Source: Streptosporangiaceae bacterium (GTDB lineage: Bacteria; Actinomycetota; Actinomycetes; Streptosporangiales; Streptosporangiaceae). Taken from it: 7,321 bases of DNA. The position numbers and the translations under genes are program-made. The notes under the pieces are model-generated. The model did not search any database. It worked only from the letters and a program-made list of their open reading frames with translations, and had not been told where the DNA came from. This document shows positions 6,067-7,321 of the stretch, piece by piece (within the stretch, counting starts at the first letter, position 1; every line of letters begins with the position of its first letter). The stretch lies in assembly GCA_030052355.1 (NCBI GenBank), contig JASIGS010000105.1, forward strand, positions 1 through 7,321, given 5' to 3'.

Positions 6067-6094
6067 GCTATAGGCGACTTGTTAACAATGACAA
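6067..6094 (-). promoter_or_regulatory. Candidate promoter of the secreted-protein gene
   Basis: On the minus strand TTGTCA (6089-6094, five of six matches to TTGACA) stands 16 bases before TATAGC (6067-6072), a housekeeping-type arrangement. It would give a leader of about 75 bases containing the 6006-6033 hairpin. The spacer holds a perfect palindrome. It is the best promoter candidate in the window, though not proven. Confidence 0.5.
6079..6088. promoter_or_regulatory. Palindrome TTGTTAACAA inside the promoter spacer
   Basis: A perfect 10-bp self-complementary sequence immediately next to the -35 hexamer and 6 bases from the -10 hexamer. A repressor bound here would block polymerase directly, so it is a plausible operator. 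The regulator is unknown and chance cannot be excluded. Confidence 0.4.
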
Positions 6095-6113
6095 CTGATT
6101 GGCGGCATACGCA

Positions 6114-6135
6114 GCCCGCCGAGCAGATGGCGGGC
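6114..6135 (-). terminator. Hairpin after the acetyltransferase-Nudix gene
   Basis: GCCCGCC (6114-6120) and GGCGGGC (6129-6135) form a perfect 7-bp GC stem with an 8-base loop, 52 bases downstream of the stop at 6188. No T-run follows. It separates this gene from the candidate promoter of the secreted-protein gene. Confidence 0.45.
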
Positions 6136-6187
6136 GAGCATGTCCAACGTGACAGTCACTGGCCCGGCTGCGGCGCGTTCGCAGCGC

Positions 6188-7117
6188 TCATCCCGATTCA
6201 GCCAGCCACGCCCTGAGCAGGTCCGCCAGGTTGCGCGGCCAGATGTCCTCGGTTGCGGACTCCAGTTCGGCCGGCGTCCACCAGCGCCACGCGGCGATCC
6301 CGTCGGCCGCGTGCATGGCATCGACGCCGCGGATTTCCCGCCGCGGCTCGCCGGTCCTGGCCAGGTACCAGCGCTCGCGCTGGCGGACCATCCGTCCCGC
6401 GTATTCCATCTCGAATTCCCGGCTCAGCAACTCGCGCAGCAACGCGATGTCTGTCCAGCCGGTCTCCTCGGCCAGCTCGCGAATGGCCGCCGCCGGGTAG
6501 TCCTCCCCCGGCTCGGCGCCGCCGCCGGGCGTCGTCCAGTGCCTGCCGTTGGGCGGGGGGTCGTCGTAACGCATGAGCAGGACCCGGTCATCGGGGTCCA
6601 GGAGCAGCACGCGGGCGGCCCGGCGCACCGGGTACTCCAGGCGCAGCTCGTACCGCTGCTCGGGCTTGCCGGTGCGCGGGTGAAGCGCTGGCACGCCGAG
6701 AGGGAGCCAGCCGAGCCGCTCGTACAGCGTGACAGCCCTGCGGTTGCCGGTGTAGACGAGCAACTCGGCGCGACGGTACCCGGCCGCGGCGAGGCGCGAA
6801 GCCACCTCGCTCAGCAGGCGTTCGCCGGCGCCCTGACCCCAGCTGCCGGGACGGACGCCGAGGTAGCTGACCTGCGCGCAGCTGTCGGCGCCCGGGCACG
6901 GCTCCACAGCCGCGAACCCGACGGCGGCGCCATCCAGCGAACGCGCGAGTAGCACGAACGAGTCCATGGAGCGGTCGAGTACCGCCTGAATAACCGGACG
7001 GGAGACGCTGAGGTCCGGCACATCCTCGATACCATCCCTGGCGGCGGTCGCCTCCGCCCAGATCTGGGCCGCCTCGTCGAGGCCGGCGCCACCGCTAATC
7101 GCCTCCGTCACGTACAC
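6188..7117 (-). CDS. GNAT N-acetyltransferase-Nudix hydrolase fusion protein
   Basis: A 309-residue cytoplasmic protein with two enzyme domains. Residues about 1-160 are a GNAT acetyltransferase: VSYLGVRPGSWGQGAGERLL (83-102) is the acetyl-CoA pyrophosphate-binding motif A with the Q-x-x-G-x-G type loop, and GNRRAVTLYERLGW (124-137) is motif B. Residues about 165-305 are a Nudix hydrolase with a complete Nudix box GX5EX7REUXEEXGU: Gly199, Glu205, Arg213, Glu214, Glu217, Glu218, Gly220. The Glu residues should bind the metal, so both domains look catalytically intact. The GNAT domain would acetylate an amine and the Nudix domain would cleave a nucleoside diphosphate-linked compound; the substrates are unknown. 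The GTG start has no Shine-Dalgarno sequence but a TAGGCT box 7 bases upstream, suggesting a leaderless mRNA. The gene diverges from a methyltransferase gene. GNAT-Nudix fusions are known in actinomycetes, mostly uncharacterised. Confidence 0.85.
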   Translation of the reverse strand: MYVTEAISGGAGLDEAAQIWAEATAARDGIEDVPDLSVSRPVIQAVLDRSMDSFVLLARSLDGAAVGFAAVEPCPGADSCAQVSYLGVRPGSWGQGAGERLLSEVASRLAAAGYRRAELLVYTGNRRAVTLYERLGWLPLGVPALHPRTGKPEQRYELRLEYPVRRAARVLLLDPDDRVLLMRYDDPPPNGRHWTTPGGGAEPGEDYPAAAIRELAEETGWTDIALLRELLSREFEMEYAGRMVRQRERWYLARTGEPRREIRGVDAMHAADGIAAWRWWTPAELESATEDIWPRNLADLLRAWLAESG

Positions 7118-7124
7118 GGCAGTC

Positions 7125-7130
7125 AGCCTA
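7125..7130 (-). promoter_or_regulatory. Possible -10 box of the acetyltransferase-Nudix gene
   Basis: TAGGCT on the minus strand, 7 bases before the GTG. This fits the TANNNT -10 form of actinobacterial promoters at the distance for a leaderless transcript. No clear -35 hexamer is seen. Confidence 0.45.
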
Positions 7131-7143
7131 GAGGGCTGCCCGA

Positions 7144-7151
7144 AGCTAGCT
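7144..7151. repeat. Palindrome AGCTAGCT between divergent starts
   Basis: An 8-bp perfect palindrome near the middle of the 66-base gap between the two divergent genes, about where the two -35 regions would overlap. It could be a shared regulator site or chance. Confidence 0.25.
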
Positions 7152-7171
7152 CGCCGGATAGCCGCCGATCT

Positions 7172-7177
7172 TAGGAT
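7172..7177 (+). promoter_or_regulatory. Possible -10 box or ribosome binding site of the methyltransferase gene
   Basis: TAGGAT ends 6 bases before the ATG at 7184. It can be read as a -10 box of a leaderless transcript, mirroring the divergent gene. Equally, the AGGA inside it, 7 bases from the ATG, could be a Shine-Dalgarno sequence. The sequence does not decide between them. Confidence 0.4.
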
Positions 7178-7183
7178 CGGAGC

Positions 7184-7321
7184 ATGACCGACGCGACCCC
7201 GCCGAAGTCGACCTGGGACAGCGACGCGAACGCCGCCCGATACGCGGCGTTCGCCAGCGAGTTTCCGATGTACTCGGAGACCAGCCGCGACCTGGTCAGG
7301 CTGGCTGCGCTGGCACCAGAC
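7184..7321 (+). CDS. Start of a probable SAM-dependent methyltransferase, cut by the window edge
   Basis: The first 46 codons are open to the window end and begin MTDATPPKSTWDSDANAARY. The segment ARYAAFASEFPMYSETSRDLVRLAAL is typical of the N-terminal helices of class I SAM-dependent methyltransferases ('Y..F....P.Y...S..L......'). In these enzymes the glycine-rich motif I (D.GCGTG) follows a few residues later, just beyond the edge, so the call is not confirmed by a SAM-binding motif. The start is supported by AGGA/TAGGAT upstream. It is transcribed away from the acetyltransferase-Nudix gene across a 66-base gap. The methyl acceptor is unknown. Confidence 0.6.
   Translation, partial: MTDATPPKSTWDSDANAARYAAFASEFPMYSETSRDLVRLAALAPD

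Noticed and set aside
6149..6159. GTGACAGTCAC small palindrome near the acetyltransferase-Nudix stop
   Set aside because: The arms are only 5 bp, lie outside any promoter context, and are within chance expectation.
1..7321. CRISPR arrays, insertion sequences, attachment sites or tRNA genes
   Set aside because: No regularly spaced repeats, transposase or integrase motifs, terminal inverted repeats or tRNA-like cloverleaf were seen on either strand.

Overview
The window is very GC-rich, uses GTG starts and GAGG-type ribosome binding sites, and carries several probable leaderless starts with TANNNT -10 boxes. This points to a chromosomal segment of a high-GC actinomycete (Actinobacteria). No mobile element, CRISPR array, tRNA or rRNA is visible. 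The genus cannot be fixed from the sequence.

Left edge (1-557): remains of a decayed gene on the + strand. Its residues resemble the C-terminal helical-repeat tail of the large actinobacterial ATPase/cyclase or LuxR-type regulators. The remains are broken by stops and a frame change and apparently shortened inside. A stretch without genes follows, ending in a strong hairpin that probably terminates the next gene, which lies on the minus strand.

Carbohydrate operon (558-3812, minus strand): a GT4 glycosyltransferase with a strong ribosome binding site is followed after 41 bases by a 712-residue glycogen-debranching-like glycosidase. The pair suggests that one glucan or glycoside is built and trimmed in the cytoplasm. 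A 446-base divergent intergenic region lies upstream. It holds a 9-bp inverted repeat close to the operon start and an AT-richer island with a short palindrome.

Membrane pair (4259-5166, plus strand): a six-helix membrane protein of unknown function overlaps by ATGA a 66-residue two-helix protein resembling the small actinobacterial DUF6186 family. The first gene appears to be leaderless. A hairpin-rich segment separates the pair from a convergent gene.

Secreted protein (5314-5985, minus strand): a 223-residue exported protein with six cysteines and two Q-x-W motifs that hint at a beta-trefoil-like fold. It has its own candidate promoter, with a perfect 10-bp palindrome in the spacer, and a hairpin in the 5' leader.

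Right edge (6188-7321): a GNAT acetyltransferase-Nudix hydrolase fusion on the minus strand diverges from the beginning of a probable SAM-dependent methyltransferase. The two starts share a 66-base intergenic region with a TAGGNT box 6-7 bases before each start.

Most of the window looks like ordinary actinobacterial chromosome. The parts least explained by known biology are the membrane pair, the secreted Q-x-W protein with its control region, and the substrate of the glycosyltransferase/debranching pair.
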